From an uncultured Prevotellaceae bacterium (lineage in GTDB: Bacteria; Bacteroidota; Bacteroidia; Bacteroidales; Bacteroidaceae), in contig CACXXD010000016.1 of the NCBI GenBank assembly GCA_902771445.1, forward strand, positions 1-32,590: DNA of 32,590 nt, in the 5' to 3' direction. Within the stretch, counting starts at the first letter, position 1. The number at the start of each line of letters is the position of its first letter. A program made the position numbers and the translations under genes. The notes beneath the pieces are model-generated. The model saw only the letters and a list, made by a program, of their open reading frames with translations. It was not told the DNA's origin and made no database searches. Below are positions 16,545-24,783 of the stretch, piece by piece.

Positions 16545-17429
16545 ATGGAACAGAAACGTTATGTAGTAGGACTCGGAGAAGTCCTGTGGGATGTACTTCC
16601 CGAAGGTAAGAAATTAGGTGGAGCACCGGCAAACTTTGCCTATCATGCAGGTCAGTTCTTGGGCTGTGACAACACCATCGCCATCAGCGCACTGGGCGAG
16701 GACAAACTGGCTGATGAAACTGTTCAGGCATTGCGCGAGCACAACCTGAACGATCTGTTGCCTCGCGTGCCTTATCCCACTGGCACCGTACAGGTACAGC
16801 TCGACGAGCAGGGTATTCCCACATATGACATCAAGGAGAATGTGGCATGGGATAATATTCCTTTCGACGAGGACATCCAGCAGATTGCCCGCAACTGCCG
16901 TGCCGTTTGCTTCGGTTCTTTGGCACAGCGCAATGTTGTCAGCCGCGAGACTATCCACAAGTTCCTCGATGCTACACCAGCCGACTGCGTGAAGATCTTC
17001 GACATCAACCTGCGCCAGCAGTTCTATTCGCAAGAGATTATCAAGGAGTCTTTGATGCGCTGCAATGTCCTCAAGATCAACGACGAGGAGCTTGTGCTCA
17101 TTGGCCGTATGTTCGGCTATCCAGGCTTGGATATTGAAAACAAGTGCTGGCTCATTTTGGGCAAGTATAACCTCGATATGCTCGTGCTGACCTGTGGCAC
17201 AAATGGTTCTTATGTGTTCACTCCCGGACAGATGTCGTTCCAGGAGACTCCGAAAGTGGAAGTTGCCGATACCGTGGGTGCTGGCGACTCATTTACGGGT
17301 TCGTTCTGCGCTGCCATCCTGAGTGGCAAGTCTGTTTCAGAAGCTCACAAGAAGGCTGTTCAGGTGTCAGCTTATGTCTGCACACAGAACGGTGCCATGC
17401 CAACCCTGCCCCCAGAGTTGCTGGCCTAA
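16545..17429 (+). CDS. Fructokinase (PfkB/ribokinase family)
   Basis: The enzyme would phosphorylate fructose to fructose-6-phosphate with ATP. The 294-residue protein has the PfkB signatures: GLGEVLWDVLPEG at the N-terminus, GGAPANFAYHAGQFLG for substrate binding, DINLRQQFYS, and DTVGAGDSFTGSF with catalytic base Asp248 and the anion hole. Length is normal for the family. It is the last gene of the GH32-permease-kinase operon, followed by a terminator at 17523-17583. Substrate assignment rests on neighbours and on family resemblance. Confidence 0.94.
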   Translation: MEQKRYVVGLGEVLWDVLPEGKKLGGAPANFAYHAGQFLGCDNTIAISALGEDKLADETVQALREHNLNDLLPRVPYPTGTVQVQLDEQGIPTYDIKENVAWDNIPFDEDIQQIARNCRAVCFGSLAQRNVVSRETIHKFLDATPADCVKIFDINLRQQFYSQEIIKESLMRCNVLKINDEELVLIGRMFGYPGLDIENKCWLILGKYNLDMLVLTCGTNGSYVFTPGQMSFQETPKVEVADTVGAGDSFTGSFCAAILSGKSVSEAHKKAVQVSAYVCTQNGAMPTLPPELLA

Positions 17430-17437
17430 TAGATTGC

Positions 17438-17490
17438 AAAAAAAAATCCACCCTTTCTGTAGTGCATGTCGCATCTTGCAGAAAGGGTGG
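17438..17490 (-). terminator. Terminator for the CoA-transferase gene
   Basis: CCACCCTTTCTG (17448-17459) and CAGAAAGGGTGG (17479-17490) form a 12 bp perfect stem. On the minus strand it is followed by a long U-run (17446-17438), so it terminates transcription arriving from 17582-19087. On the plus strand it has only AAAAG after it. Confidence 0.85.
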
Positions 17491-17522
17491 AAAAGTATCA
17501 GGATAATCGTTTCCTTCAGTCA

Positions 17523-17583
17523 TTCCCTGATTCCTGTCGTTTCATTCCTAACCAGAAAAACGATAGAATCAGGGAAAATTTTT
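17523..17583 (+). terminator. Terminator for the fructokinase operon
   Basis: TTCCCTGATTC (17523-17533) pairs with GAATCAGGGAA (17566-17576), with an inner stem of TGTCGTTT against AAACGATA. The stem is followed by a T-rich tail (17579-17585) that overlaps the stop codon of the convergent CoA-transferase gene. Confidence 0.7.
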
Positions 17584-19087
17584 ATTTCACGTATTCAGAG
17601 AAATCGGTCAAGTGCATGTCGCCCTTACGAGCAAGCGTGTCGTGCATAGCGAATGCGGCGGTCAGCTCATGGCGAGTCTGTCCCATCTTGGCCAGTTTGA
17701 GATATTCACGCAGCAACGGACGATAGTCGGGATGAGCGCAGTTCTCAATGATAATCTCTGCACGCTGAGCAGGACTCTTACCGCGAAGATCAGCGATACC
17801 CTGTTCGGTCACGATGATGTTCACGTCGTGTTCTGATGAATCCTGGTGAGAAACAAACGGAACGATAGACGAAATCAAGCCACCCTTCGCTGTAGAAGGA
17901 CAGGTGAAGATGGACAGATAGGCATTGCGGATGAAGTCGCCCGATCCACCGATACCGTTCATCATCTTTGTTCCACTGATATGGGTAGAGTTGGCATTGC
18001 CGTAAAGATCCACCTCAATGGCTGTGTTGATGGCAATCACGCCCAGTCGGCGAATGACTTCAGGTGAGTTGGAAATCTCACTCTGACGGAGTGTCAGGTG
18101 CTGTTTGAAATAATCCATGTTGTCGTAGACCTGCATGAGGCACTCGTTGCTCACTGTCAGCGAACATGCTGAGGCGTCCTTCACGCGACCGTTGAGCATC
18201 ATCTCGATGACGGAGTTCTGAATCACTTCCGTGTAGATGTTAAAGTCGGGTACGTGCTTGTCTGTGCCGAGTGCACCGAGAATGGCATTGGCGGTAGAGC
18301 CTACACCGCTCTGCAAGGGAAGGAATTCCTTTGGAATGCGGCCCTTGTGCATCTCGTCGACGAGGAATTCGGCAGTCAGATAGCCGATACGATCGGTAAC
18401 GGGATCGTTGTCTTTGAAAGCGCGGGCCTCGTCGGGAATGTTGCACTCAACGACTCCGGCTACTTTCTCCTTGGGGATAGAAACATAAGGTACGCCGATA
18501 CGGTCGCTCACCTTTTCAATCATGATGGGCTTGCGATAGGGAGGATCCAGCGGCTCATAAACGTCATGGATGTATTTTGCGTTGGCATTGTGGAAAGAGT
18601 TGAGCTCCAGGATAACTCTTTTGGCCAGACGGGCAGCTGTGGGCGAAATGCCGCCGGCTGCGGTCAGATAGACGTGGTAGTCATTGCCTACTTCCTCAAT
18701 ATCGCACACTTCGAGGATAGCCCAGTCGATGTCACCATAGAATCCGTAGCGCAGTTCCTGTGCCATGTGACTCAGATGCAAGTCGTTATAAGGAATCTCA
18801 CCTAAGTTGACATGCTTGCGGAAGTCGGGATTCGTAGTATAGGGTGCACGATACTTGATAGCTTGTGCATTGGCCATGTCGCCATCGGTCGACTGTCCGG
18901 TTGAGGCACCGGTGAAGATGCCCACTTTGAATTCGCGGCCTGCTTCATGCTCGGCTACGGCAATTTTGGCCAGTTCCTTTGTTGTTGCTTTTGCCACGCC
19001 GGCAGGTGTAAACCCGCTCATGGCAATGTTCTCTCCATTCTTGATAAGCGCAGCAGCTTCGGCTGCGGTCATACGTGTATAACTCAT
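17582..19087 (-). CDS. Succinyl-CoA:acetate CoA-transferase / acetyl-CoA hydrolase family
   Basis: This family exchanges CoA between acetate and succinate (or other acyl groups) and serves acetate/succinate or propionate fermentation. I chose the ATG at 19087 (MSYTRMTAAEAA, 501 residues) because the -7 box lies only 30 bp upstream, inside the longer frame that begins at 19147. Visible features are the AMSGFTPAGVAKAT and GIFTGASTG segments, the glycine loop SGVGSTANAILGAL, and YTEVIQ with the probable catalytic Glu287, which forms the glutamyl-CoA thioester in AarC-type enzymes. It stands alone, with its own promoter and terminator. Confidence 0.93.
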   Translation of the reverse strand: MSYTRMTAAEAAALIKNGENIAMSGFTPAGVAKATTKELAKIAVAEHEAGREFKVGIFTGASTGQSTDGDMANAQAIKYRAPYTTNPDFRKHVNLGEIPYNDLHLSHMAQELRYGFYGDIDWAILEVCDIEEVGNDYHVYLTAAGGISPTAARLAKRVILELNSFHNANAKYIHDVYEPLDPPYRKPIMIEKVSDRIGVPYVSIPKEKVAGVVECNIPDEARAFKDNDPVTDRIGYLTAEFLVDEMHKGRIPKEFLPLQSGVGSTANAILGALGTDKHVPDFNIYTEVIQNSVIEMMLNGRVKDASACSLTVSNECLMQVYDNMDYFKQHLTLRQSEISNSPEVIRRLGVIAINTAIEVDLYGNANSTHISGTKMMNGIGGSGDFIRNAYLSIFTCPSTAKGGLISSIVPFVSHQDSSEHDVNIIVTEQGIADLRGKSPAQRAEIIIENCAHPDYRPLLREYLKLAKMGQTRHELTAAFAMHDTLARKGDMHLTDFSEYVK

Positions 19088-19116
19088 AACAATTTGATAT
19101 AGATGATGTTTTGGCC

Positions 19117-19125
19117 GCAAAGTTA
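19117..19125 (-). promoter_or_regulatory. -7 box for the CoA-transferase
   Basis: TAACTTTGC on the minus strand, 30 bp upstream of the chosen ATG at 19087. Its position inside the longer reading frame decides the start. Confidence 0.65.
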
Positions 19126-19217
19126 CTAAATAATGCCGAATAATCATACACTTTTGGGAAGATTAACGCTAAACGTTTCTTTAAAGAAGTCACAAGAAGC
19201 AAAAAAAAGTGTCTATA

Positions 19218-19250
19218 TTTGTATATTTGGGGAATAGTGGTTATCTTTGC
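19218..19250 (+). promoter_or_regulatory. Promoter of the DUF4294 gene
   Basis: TTTG at 19218-19221 and TATCTTTGC at 19242-19250, spaced 20 bp. The ATG at 19265 follows after only 14 bp, so the leader is very short. Confidence 0.7.
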
Positions 19251-19264
19251 AAAAAAATATATAG

Positions 19265-19900
19265 ATGACCGATATTTTGAAATACATACTCAACTATAAA
19301 AGATTTGTTTTAATTCTGTCACTTCAGGCATTCTGCGTTTTGTGTGTCTTCTCTCAGGAAGATGCCGATGAACCAGTGATGCTGCCTTCTGTGAAAGTTG
19401 GCAAGGCGCTGGTTGACGGGGACTCCATCCAATACATGGAGATGTCGAATGTCTATGTCTATCCTGAGCCAAGTTTCAAGAACAAACGGCAGCAACAGGC
19501 CTATATGCGACTGGTGAAGAATGTGAAAAAGGTGCTGCCTCTTGCCAAGCAAGCACGGCAGATGTTGATTGAAACAGCCGAATATATTGAGACAATTCCC
19601 ACGCAGAAAGAGCGTGACGAGCATCTGAAGCGTGTAGAGGCTTCTATCGTGAAAGAATATAAGCCGAAGATGAAGAAATTGACTTTCTCTCAGGGCAAGT
19701 TGCTTATTAAGTTAGTAGACCGTGAATGCAATTCCACTGCCTATGAAGCTATTCAGGCATTTATCGGGCCATTCCGTTCTGGCATGTGGCAGGCTTTTGC
19801 ATGGATGTTTGGCGCTTCTCTGAAAAAGGGATATGACCCTGAGGGTGTCGACAGGTTGACAGAGCGGGTGGTACTGATGGTAGAAGCTGGCCAGATATAG
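19265..19900 (+). CDS. DUF4294 family exported protein
   Basis: The 211-residue protein starts with a basic segment and a hydrophobic stretch ending at VFSQ (about residues 15-31), consistent with a signal peptide. The mature part holds the DUF4294 core: VYVYPEPSFKNKRQQQAYMRLVKNVKKVLPLAK, a helical middle, and the LIKLVDRECNSTAYEAIQAF and GPFRSGMWQAFAWMFG segments. The family is widespread in Bacteroidetes and has no known function. It has its own promoter and is separated from the next gene by 94 bp in which I see no promoter consensus or terminator. Confidence 0.88.
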   Translation: MTDILKYILNYKRFVLILSLQAFCVLCVFSQEDADEPVMLPSVKVGKALVDGDSIQYMEMSNVYVYPEPSFKNKRQQQAYMRLVKNVKKVLPLAKQARQMLIETAEYIETIPTQKERDEHLKRVEASIVKEYKPKMKKLTFSQGKLLIKLVDRECNSTAYEAIQAFIGPFRSGMWQAFAWMFGASLKKGYDPEGVDRLTERVVLMVEAGQI

Positions 19901-19994
19901 TTGTCGTAAAGAACTTCATCCACTTTCGTCGTCTGTTGTTTTGGTGGAAATATTTTAGGTAATAAAAACTAATCGAACATATTTAATTCTTACA

Positions 19995-20846
19995 ATGAAA
20001 TTAATACGCGATCAGCATTTTGAGGGCGAACGTCCTCTTTTTGAGTGTCACAATTTGAGACTGGAACATGTGACCATCGGTGATGGTGAGAGTGCCATCA
20101 AAGAGTGTTCGGACATCGAAGCCGACGACTGCCATTTCTGGGGTAAGTATCCGTTTTGGCATGTTCATGGTTTCAAAATAAAGAATTGCCAGTTTGATGC
20201 CGGCGCACGTTCAGCCCTATGGTATTCAGACAACATGGTTATGACTGACACTCACATCGATGCTCCTAAGATGTTCCGTGAGATGCATGACCTGAAGATG
20301 GAAAATGTAGTCATCAACGATGCCGATGAGACGTTCTGGCATTGCTACAACATCGAGGCAAGCAACCTTGAACTTCACGATGGAACCTATCCTTTTATGT
20401 TCTCTGAGAACATCCGCATCGATGGTCTAAAGAGCGATTCCAAGTATGTATTCCAGTATTGCAAGAATGTGGAGTTGCATCATGCTCATATCGTGACGAA
20501 AGACTCTTTCTGGGAGTGCCAGAACATCACCATCTATGATTCTGTCTTAGACGGTGAATACTTGGCTTGGCACTCTAAGAATGTGCGACTGGTGAACTGC
20601 CATTTGGCGGGTGAGCAACTGTTGTGCTATGCCGATCAGCTTGTTTTGGAGAACTGCACGTTCGATAAGGCTTGCGACCGTGTGTTCGAATATTCTGATG
20701 TTCAGGCCGACATCAACGGACATATTGAGAACATCAAAAACCCTCGTTCTGGTCACATTTTAGCCGATTCCATCGGTTCTGTGACGATTGACGAGAACAT
20801 CAAGGCACCTGCTAACTGTGTGATTGAAGAAAGAGCAAAGAAATGA
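19995..20846 (+). CDS. DUF3737 beta-helix protein
   Basis: The 283-residue protein is built from repeats of about 20 residues alternating short hydrophobic strands with Asn/Cys/His/Trp-rich turns (FWGKYPFWHVHGFKIKNC, ENVVINDADETFWHCYNIEASN and similar), which suggests a right-handed beta-helix. It has no signal peptide. DUF3737 proteins are of unknown function. Its stop overlaps the start of the PatB gene (ATGA), so the two are translationally coupled. A joint role in sulfur amino acid metabolism is only suggested. Confidence 0.88.
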   Translation: MKLIRDQHFEGERPLFECHNLRLEHVTIGDGESAIKECSDIEADDCHFWGKYPFWHVHGFKIKNCQFDAGARSALWYSDNMVMTDTHIDAPKMFREMHDLKMENVVINDADETFWHCYNIEASNLELHDGTYPFMFSENIRIDGLKSDSKYVFQYCKNVELHHAHIVTKDSFWECQNITIYDSVLDGEYLAWHSKNVRLVNCHLAGEQLLCYADQLVLENCTFDKACDRVFEYSDVQADINGHIENIKNPRSGHILADSIGSVTIDENIKAPANCVIEERAKK

Positions 20847-22006
20847 AATACAGTTTTGACCAGCCTGCCAACCGGCGTGGTTCGGGTTGCTATAAGTGGG
20901 ATGAGGAACAAGAGGATGGCATCATCCCCATGTGGGTGGCCGATATGGATTTTCAGACATCGCCTGCCATCATCGAAGCACTTCTGCAGCGCGTGGCCCA
21001 CGGTGTCTTTGGCTATACTCTTGTATCCGACAGCTATTACGATGCCGTTATTTCGTGGTTCAATCGCAGGCACCATTGGACGATTGAGCGCAATTGGATT
21101 CAATACACTTCAGGTGTTGTCCCCGCCCTTTCGGTTATCGTGAAAGCATTCACACAGCCAGGCGACAGCGTTATCCTTCAGACGCCCGTCTACAATTGCT
21201 TCTTCTCTTCTGTCCGTAACAACGGCTGCGAAGTCCTGGAAAATCAATTGATACAGCAAGATGACCGTTATACCATCGATTTCGATGATTTGGAATCAAA
21301 GGCACGTTCTCCCCGTGCCAAACTTCTTATTCTTTGCAATCCCCACAATCCTGTTGGACGAGTATGGACGAATGACGAGCTGACGCGACTCTATCAGATT
21401 TGCAAAGCTAATCACGTGATAGTGGTTTCCGACGAGATTCATAACGAGCTTACTTACCGCGGACAGCGTTATGTGCCTTATGGACTGGTCAGTCAGATGG
21501 ACAACACAATTGTTTGCACATCGCCGTCCAAATCGTTCAACACGGCAGGTCTGCAGATTGCCAACATCATTTGTGCCAATCCTGACTGGCGCGAAAGAAT
21601 CGACCGAGCCATCAACATCAATGAGGTCTGCGATGTCAATCCTTTCGGTGTCGTCGCATTGCAGGCTGCCTATAACAAGAGCGAAGACTGGCTCGACGAG
21701 CTTTGCGCTTATATTTACGAAAACTATGTGGCATTATGTGATTTTTTCCGCAGCGAACTACCCGAACTGAAGGTGACACCTCTCGAAGGAACCTATCTGG
21801 TCTGGGTCGACATTCATGCGCTTGGTCTTTCTTCTGATGCGCTTACCGAGCGATTGCTTAAAGAAGGAAAGGTGCAAGTAAACAGCGGAACGATGTATGG
21901 AGCCGCGGCGGGCGAGGGGTTCATCCGACTGAACATTGCCTGTCCGAGAGCACAGATGATGGAGGGCCTGCAGCGCGTAAAAAACGTTGTCGAAATGCTT
22001 CGTTGA
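20843..22006 (+). CDS. PatB/MalY-type cystathionine beta-lyase (PLP C-S lyase)
   Basis: A fold-type I aminotransferase-like enzyme of 387 residues. It opens with the family's NRRGSGCYKWDE and PMWVADMDFQTSPAI segments. It has LCNPHNPVGRVW, SDEIHNEL for PLP contact, and SPSKSFNTAGLQ with the PLP Schiff-base Lys230. These enzymes cleave cystathionine or cysteine conjugates to pyruvate, ammonia and a thiol. The exact substrate cannot be read from sequence. It overlaps DUF3737 by 4 bp and is followed by the greA promoter. Confidence 0.93.
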   Translation: MKYSFDQPANRRGSGCYKWDEEQEDGIIPMWVADMDFQTSPAIIEALLQRVAHGVFGYTLVSDSYYDAVISWFNRRHHWTIERNWIQYTSGVVPALSVIVKAFTQPGDSVILQTPVYNCFFSSVRNNGCEVLENQLIQQDDRYTIDFDDLESKARSPRAKLLILCNPHNPVGRVWTNDELTRLYQICKANHVIVVSDEIHNELTYRGQRYVPYGLVSQMDNTIVCTSPSKSFNTAGLQIANIICANPDWRERIDRAININEVCDVNPFGVVALQAAYNKSEDWLDELCAYIYENYVALCDFFRSELPELKVTPLEGTYLVWVDIHALGLSSDALTERLLKEGKVQVNSGTMYGAAAGEGFIRLNIACPRAQMMEGLQRVKNVVEMLR

Positions 22007-22057
22007 TGCTCACAACTCCATGCAAAAGAGATAATTAGCAATTTTTTAACATCAAAA

Positions 22058-22090
22058 TTTGTGCGTGTCAAAAAATCTTTGTAATTTTGC
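22058..22090 (+). promoter_or_regulatory. Promoter of greA
   Basis: TTTG at 22058-22061 and TAATTTTGC at 22082-22090 are spaced 20 bp. The start of greA is about 119 bp downstream, giving an unusually long leader that contains the hairpin at 22129-22163. Confidence 0.75.
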
Positions 22091-22128
22091 CAACGGATAA
22101 ACGGTAAAAACACAATAATAGATAGTAA

Positions 22129-22163
22129 GGATTCCGACGAAATGTCGGGATTCTTTGTTTTTT
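22129..22163 (+). terminator. Terminator-like hairpin in the greA leader
   Basis: GGATTCCGAC (22129-22138) pairs with GTCGGGATTC (22144-22153) with two wobble pairs, around GAAAT, and is followed by a T-rich tail (TTGTTTTTTG). It lies between the greA promoter and the greA start, so it could attenuate greA or release a short leader RNA of about 65-70 nt. It could also act on read-through from patB. Confidence 0.65.
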
Positions 22164-22208
22164 GCTAATCCAAGAATAGAAGCGAAAGTATTACTAAAAA
22201 CAAAAGAA

Positions 22209-22676
22209 ATGGCATACATGTCACAGGAAGGCTATGACAATCTTATAGCCGAATTAAAGCGTTTAGAAGGGGTTGAGCGCCCCAAAGCGTCTGCCGCTAT
22301 CGCCGAAGCACGCGATAAGGGCGACTTGAGTGAGAACAGCGAATATGAGGCTGCAAAGGAAGCCCAGTCGCATCTGGAGTCGAAAATCAATCAGCTGAAG
22401 CTCGCCATCAGCGAGGCCAAGATTGTTGACACTTCGCGTCTGTCGACTGATTCCGTGCAGATTCTGTCGAAAGTAGAGATGACCAATCTCGCCACAAAGG
22501 CTCGCATGACCTACACCATCGTCAGCGAGAGCGAGGCCAACCTGCGTGAGGGCAAGATTTCCATTCAGACCCCTATCGCACAGGGCCTGCTCAACCATAA
22601 GGTGGGCGACGAGGTTGAAGTAAAGATTCCACGCGGCACCATCAAGTTGCGCATAGAGAAAATTACTATCAGTTAA
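22209..22676 (+). CDS. greA: Transcription elongation factor GreA
   Basis: GreA rescues backtracked RNA polymerase by stimulating transcript cleavage through the secondary channel. The start at 22209 (MAYMSQEGYDNL) matches Bacteroidetes GreA; an upstream in-frame ATG at 22155 falls just after the leader hairpin and adds 18 unconserved residues. The 155-residue protein has the N-terminal coiled-coil with the acidic tip in ARDKGDLSENSEYEAAKE and the C-terminal FKBP-like domain ending in KIPRGTIKLRIEKI. It is followed after 21 bp by a HIT gene. Confidence 0.96.
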   Translation: MAYMSQEGYDNLIAELKRLEGVERPKASAAIAEARDKGDLSENSEYEAAKEAQSHLESKINQLKLAISEAKIVDTSRLSTDSVQILSKVEMTNLATKARMTYTIVSESEANLREGKISIQTPIAQGLLNHKVGDEVEVKIPRGTIKLRIEKITIS

Positions 22677-22697
22677 ATCAGAAACAGTTTTTATATC

Positions 22698-23093
22698 ATG
22701 GATATTTTCAGTAAGATAGCCGCAGGCGAGATACCCAGCTACAAGTGTGCAGAGAACGAAGAGTTCTATGCGTTCTTAGACATCAACCCAGTGGCGAAAG
22801 CACATACGTTGGTCATTCCTCGTCGTGAAGTAGATTATGTTTTTGATATGGACGACGATGAAATCGGTCGTTATCAGCAGTTTGTCAAGCGTGTAGCCGT
22901 TGCCATCAAGAAAGCTTTTCCTTGTAAGAAGGTGGCACAGGTGGTGCTTGGACTCGAAGTTCCTCATGCCCATGTGCATCTTATCCCGATGAATAGCGAG
23001 GCCGACGTTGACTTCCGCAAGGAGAAGCTTCAGCTGCCGCAAGAGGAGATGCAGCAGATTGCCGATAAAATCTATCAAGCTTTCTGCGAGTAG
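22698..23093 (+). CDS. HIT family nucleotide hydrolase
   Basis: HIT proteins hydrolyse nucleotide phosphoramidates or dinucleotides. The 131-residue protein has the IFSKIAAGEIPSYK start, the P-V-A-K-A-H-T-L-V-I-P strand and the catalytic histidine triad HAHVH (His90, His92, His94). Length is normal. It is downstream of greA in the same unit, an arrangement I recall as common in Bacteroidetes. A strong bidirectional terminator follows. Confidence 0.95.
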   Translation: MDIFSKIAAGEIPSYKCAENEEFYAFLDINPVAKAHTLVIPRREVDYVFDMDDDEIGRYQQFVKRVAVAIKKAFPCKKVAQVVLGLEVPHAHVHLIPMNSEADVDFRKEKLQLPQEEMQQIADKIYQAFCE

Positions 23094-23132
23094 AGAACAT
23101 TTACCGATTTGATTAATTGTATGATTGCCAGA

Positions 23133-23172
23133 AAAAAGGCTAAGTCTCGTGGATGTGAGACTTAGCCTTTTT
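23133..23172. terminator. Bidirectional terminator between the HIT gene and manC
   Basis: A 16 bp perfect stem (23133-23148 with 23157-23172) with an 8 nt loop. A-run at the left foot and T-run at the right foot allow termination in both directions, matching the convergent genes. Confidence 0.9.
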
Positions 23173-23196
23173 CAGTGTCAGTTAGTGTGATGCGGC

Positions 23197-24324
23197 TCAG
23201 GCAAATTTCTCGCCATATTTGATGCTCACTTCATTGACATATTTCCTGATCAGGGCCGAAGAGTCCTCCTTGGGACAAATCAGCAAGACCCCGTTTTTCT
23301 CTACAATGATGTAGCCCTCCATGCCATTGATAACGCCGATATGATCTTCTGGCAGACTGATGACGTTGTTGCGGCAGTTCTCAAGAATCAGTTCGGCCCC
23401 CAGCACCACATTGTCATTTTCGGTCTTGCTCATGCACTCATACAAGGCATGCCATGTTCCAATATCGGCCCAGCCGAAGTCGCACTTTGCCACGTACACA
23501 TTGTCCGAGAGTTCCAGGGCGGCTTTGTCCATCGAAAGATTTGGATACGAAGGATAGTGGGCGCTCACGTATTTGGCCTCCTCTTCCAGTGAGTAGTGGC
23601 CCTCCAGGTTGGCCAGACGATACGGCATGTCGGGTATCACCTTCAGATACCACTCGCGCAGATGTACCACATTGGTCAGGAACATGCCCGTGTTCCAGAA
23701 GAACTCGCCGCTTTCCATGAATATCTTGGCAAACTCGCGCTCTGGCTTTTCGGTGAACGACTGCACCTTGTGAATGCCCTTTGCAATCGTAGGTTCGCCC
23801 ACCTGAATGTAGCCATAGCCAGGTTCGGGACGAGTGGGATGAACACCCATTGTCAGCATGATGTTGTTCTTGCTTACAAAGTCAAGGCCTTGCAGCACAT
23901 TGTCTCTGAAGGCTTCCTCGTTGAGCACCAATTGGTCTGCTGGGGTAACCACGATGCAGGCATCGTTGCTTTCGCGGTGAATGCGTCGCCCTGCCCATGC
24001 CACTGCCGGGGCGGTGTTGCGGTTCACGGGTTCGGCCAGTATATGCTCCTCCGGGACTTGTGGCAGTTGCTGGCGCACCAGATTGAGATATTCCTGGCTG
24101 GTTGTGATATAGATATGGTCAGCCAAGATGAAACGCGACATGCGGTCAAACGTCTGTTGTAGCAGCGTGCGTCCTGTGCCAAAGAAATCAATGAATTGTT
24201 TGGGCATGTCCACACGGCTCGATGGCCATAGACGGCGGCCTTTGCCGCCAGCCATGATGACACAATAGTTGTTTTCCGTTACGTTAGCTGCGGAATTCTG
24301 GCAATTGCTGTTAGATATTTCCAT
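23197..24324 (-). CDS. manC: Mannose-1-phosphate guanylyltransferase
   Basis: The enzyme makes GDP-mannose from GTP and mannose-1-phosphate for capsule, LPS or fucosylation. The 375-residue protein has the nucleotidyltransferase signature CVIMAGGKGRRLWPSSR with DMPKQF, then VVTPADQLV, GYGYIQVGE, KPE and the FGWADIGTW motif. It lacks the C-terminal isomerase (cupin) domain of bifunctional ManC/AlgA, so it is the short, monofunctional type. The first 20 residues are poorly conserved. A later start is not available in a good position. The plus-strand frames are shadows. Confidence 0.94.
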   Translation of the reverse strand: MEISNSNCQNSAANVTENNYCVIMAGGKGRRLWPSSRVDMPKQFIDFFGTGRTLLQQTFDRMSRFILADHIYITTSQEYLNLVRQQLPQVPEEHILAEPVNRNTAPAVAWAGRRIHRESNDACIVVTPADQLVLNEEAFRDNVLQGLDFVSKNNIMLTMGVHPTRPEPGYGYIQVGEPTIAKGIHKVQSFTEKPEREFAKIFMESGEFFWNTGMFLTNVVHLREWYLKVIPDMPYRLANLEGHYSLEEEAKYVSAHYPSYPNLSMDKAALELSDNVYVAKCDFGWADIGTWHALYECMSKTENDNVVLGAELILENCRNNVISLPEDHIGVINGMEGYIIVEKNGVLLICPKEDSSALIRKYVNEVSIKYGEKFA

Positions 24325-24384
24325 AAAGAATGATTGAATAGGGTTTTCTTTTTTAGATTATTAGTTAATCTTATTTTTATGGAT

Positions 24385-24416
24385 GCTAAGATACGTAAAA
24401 TTTTTTGATCATACAA
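24385..24416 (-). promoter_or_regulatory. Possible manC promoter
   Basis: TATCTTAGC on the minus strand (24393-24385) is one base off TAnnTTTGC, with TTG at 24416-24414, spaced 20 bp. The leader to 24324 would be about 55 nt. Confidence 0.45.
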
Positions 24417-24443
24417 GTATTTTTTAATTTTTTAGGAGATTCT

Positions 24444-24476
24444 TTTGCTTATTCAAAAAATAATGCTTACCTTTGC
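24444..24476 (+). promoter_or_regulatory. Promoter of tRNA-Leu
   Basis: TTTG (24444-24447) and TACCTTTGC (24468-24476), spaced 20 bp, end 12 bp before the tRNA 5' end. Confidence 0.75.
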
Positions 24477-24488
24477 ACACGTTTTTAA

Positions 24489-24570
24489 GCCCAGATGGCG
24501 GAATCGGTAGACGCGCTGGTCTCAAACACCAGTGGGGCAACCCGTCCCGGTTCGACCCCGGGTCTGGGTA
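24489..24570 (+). tRNA. tRNA-Leu (anticodon CAA)
   Basis: The sequence folds into a class II tRNA. The acceptor stem is GCCCAGA with TCTGGGT (24489-24495, 24563-24569) plus discriminator A. The D-arm has GGCGGAATCGGTAGACGC. The anticodon stem is CTGGT/ACCAG with loop CTCAAAC and anticodon CAA at 24523-24525. There is a leucine-type variable arm, and T-loop GGTTCGACCCC. CCA is not encoded. Its 3' end is a classic integration target and mobile-element genes follow directly. Confidence 0.95.
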
Positions 24571-24575
24571 CTTAG

Positions 24576-24619
24576 AACACCTTGTAAGTCGTTGATTTAC
24601 AAGGTGTTTTCTTTTTCTG
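24576..24619 (+). terminator. Terminator after tRNA-Leu
   Basis: AACACCTTGTAA (24576-24587) pairs perfectly with TTACAAGGTGTT (24597-24608) around a 9 nt loop, followed by TTCTTTTTCTG. The motif AGGTGTT recurs at 24602, 24620 and 24631. Confidence 0.8.
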
Positions 24620-24748
24620 AGGTGTTAAAAAGGTGTTAATTTTGAACGTATAACAGAAAGTTGGTCAAAGAAACGAAAAGAGGGAAGATGAAAAGTTAAA
24701 GAAACGTAGTACATCACCCATTTCTTTCCTTTTCTCACTGAATTTGAC

Positions 24749-24757
24749 TATCTTTGC
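24749..24757 (+). promoter_or_regulatory. -7 box for the first element gene
   Basis: TATCTTTGC 26 bp before the ATG at 24784. The -33 region at normal spacing reads TTTC rather than TTTG. Confidence 0.5.
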
Positions 24758-24783
24758 ACCGTAAATAGCAGTTAAGTCATAGT

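Noticed and set aside
22155-22208. Upstream start for GreA
   Set aside because: The extra 18 residues start right after the leader hairpin and its T-rich tail, and GreA of this phylum starts MAYMS.
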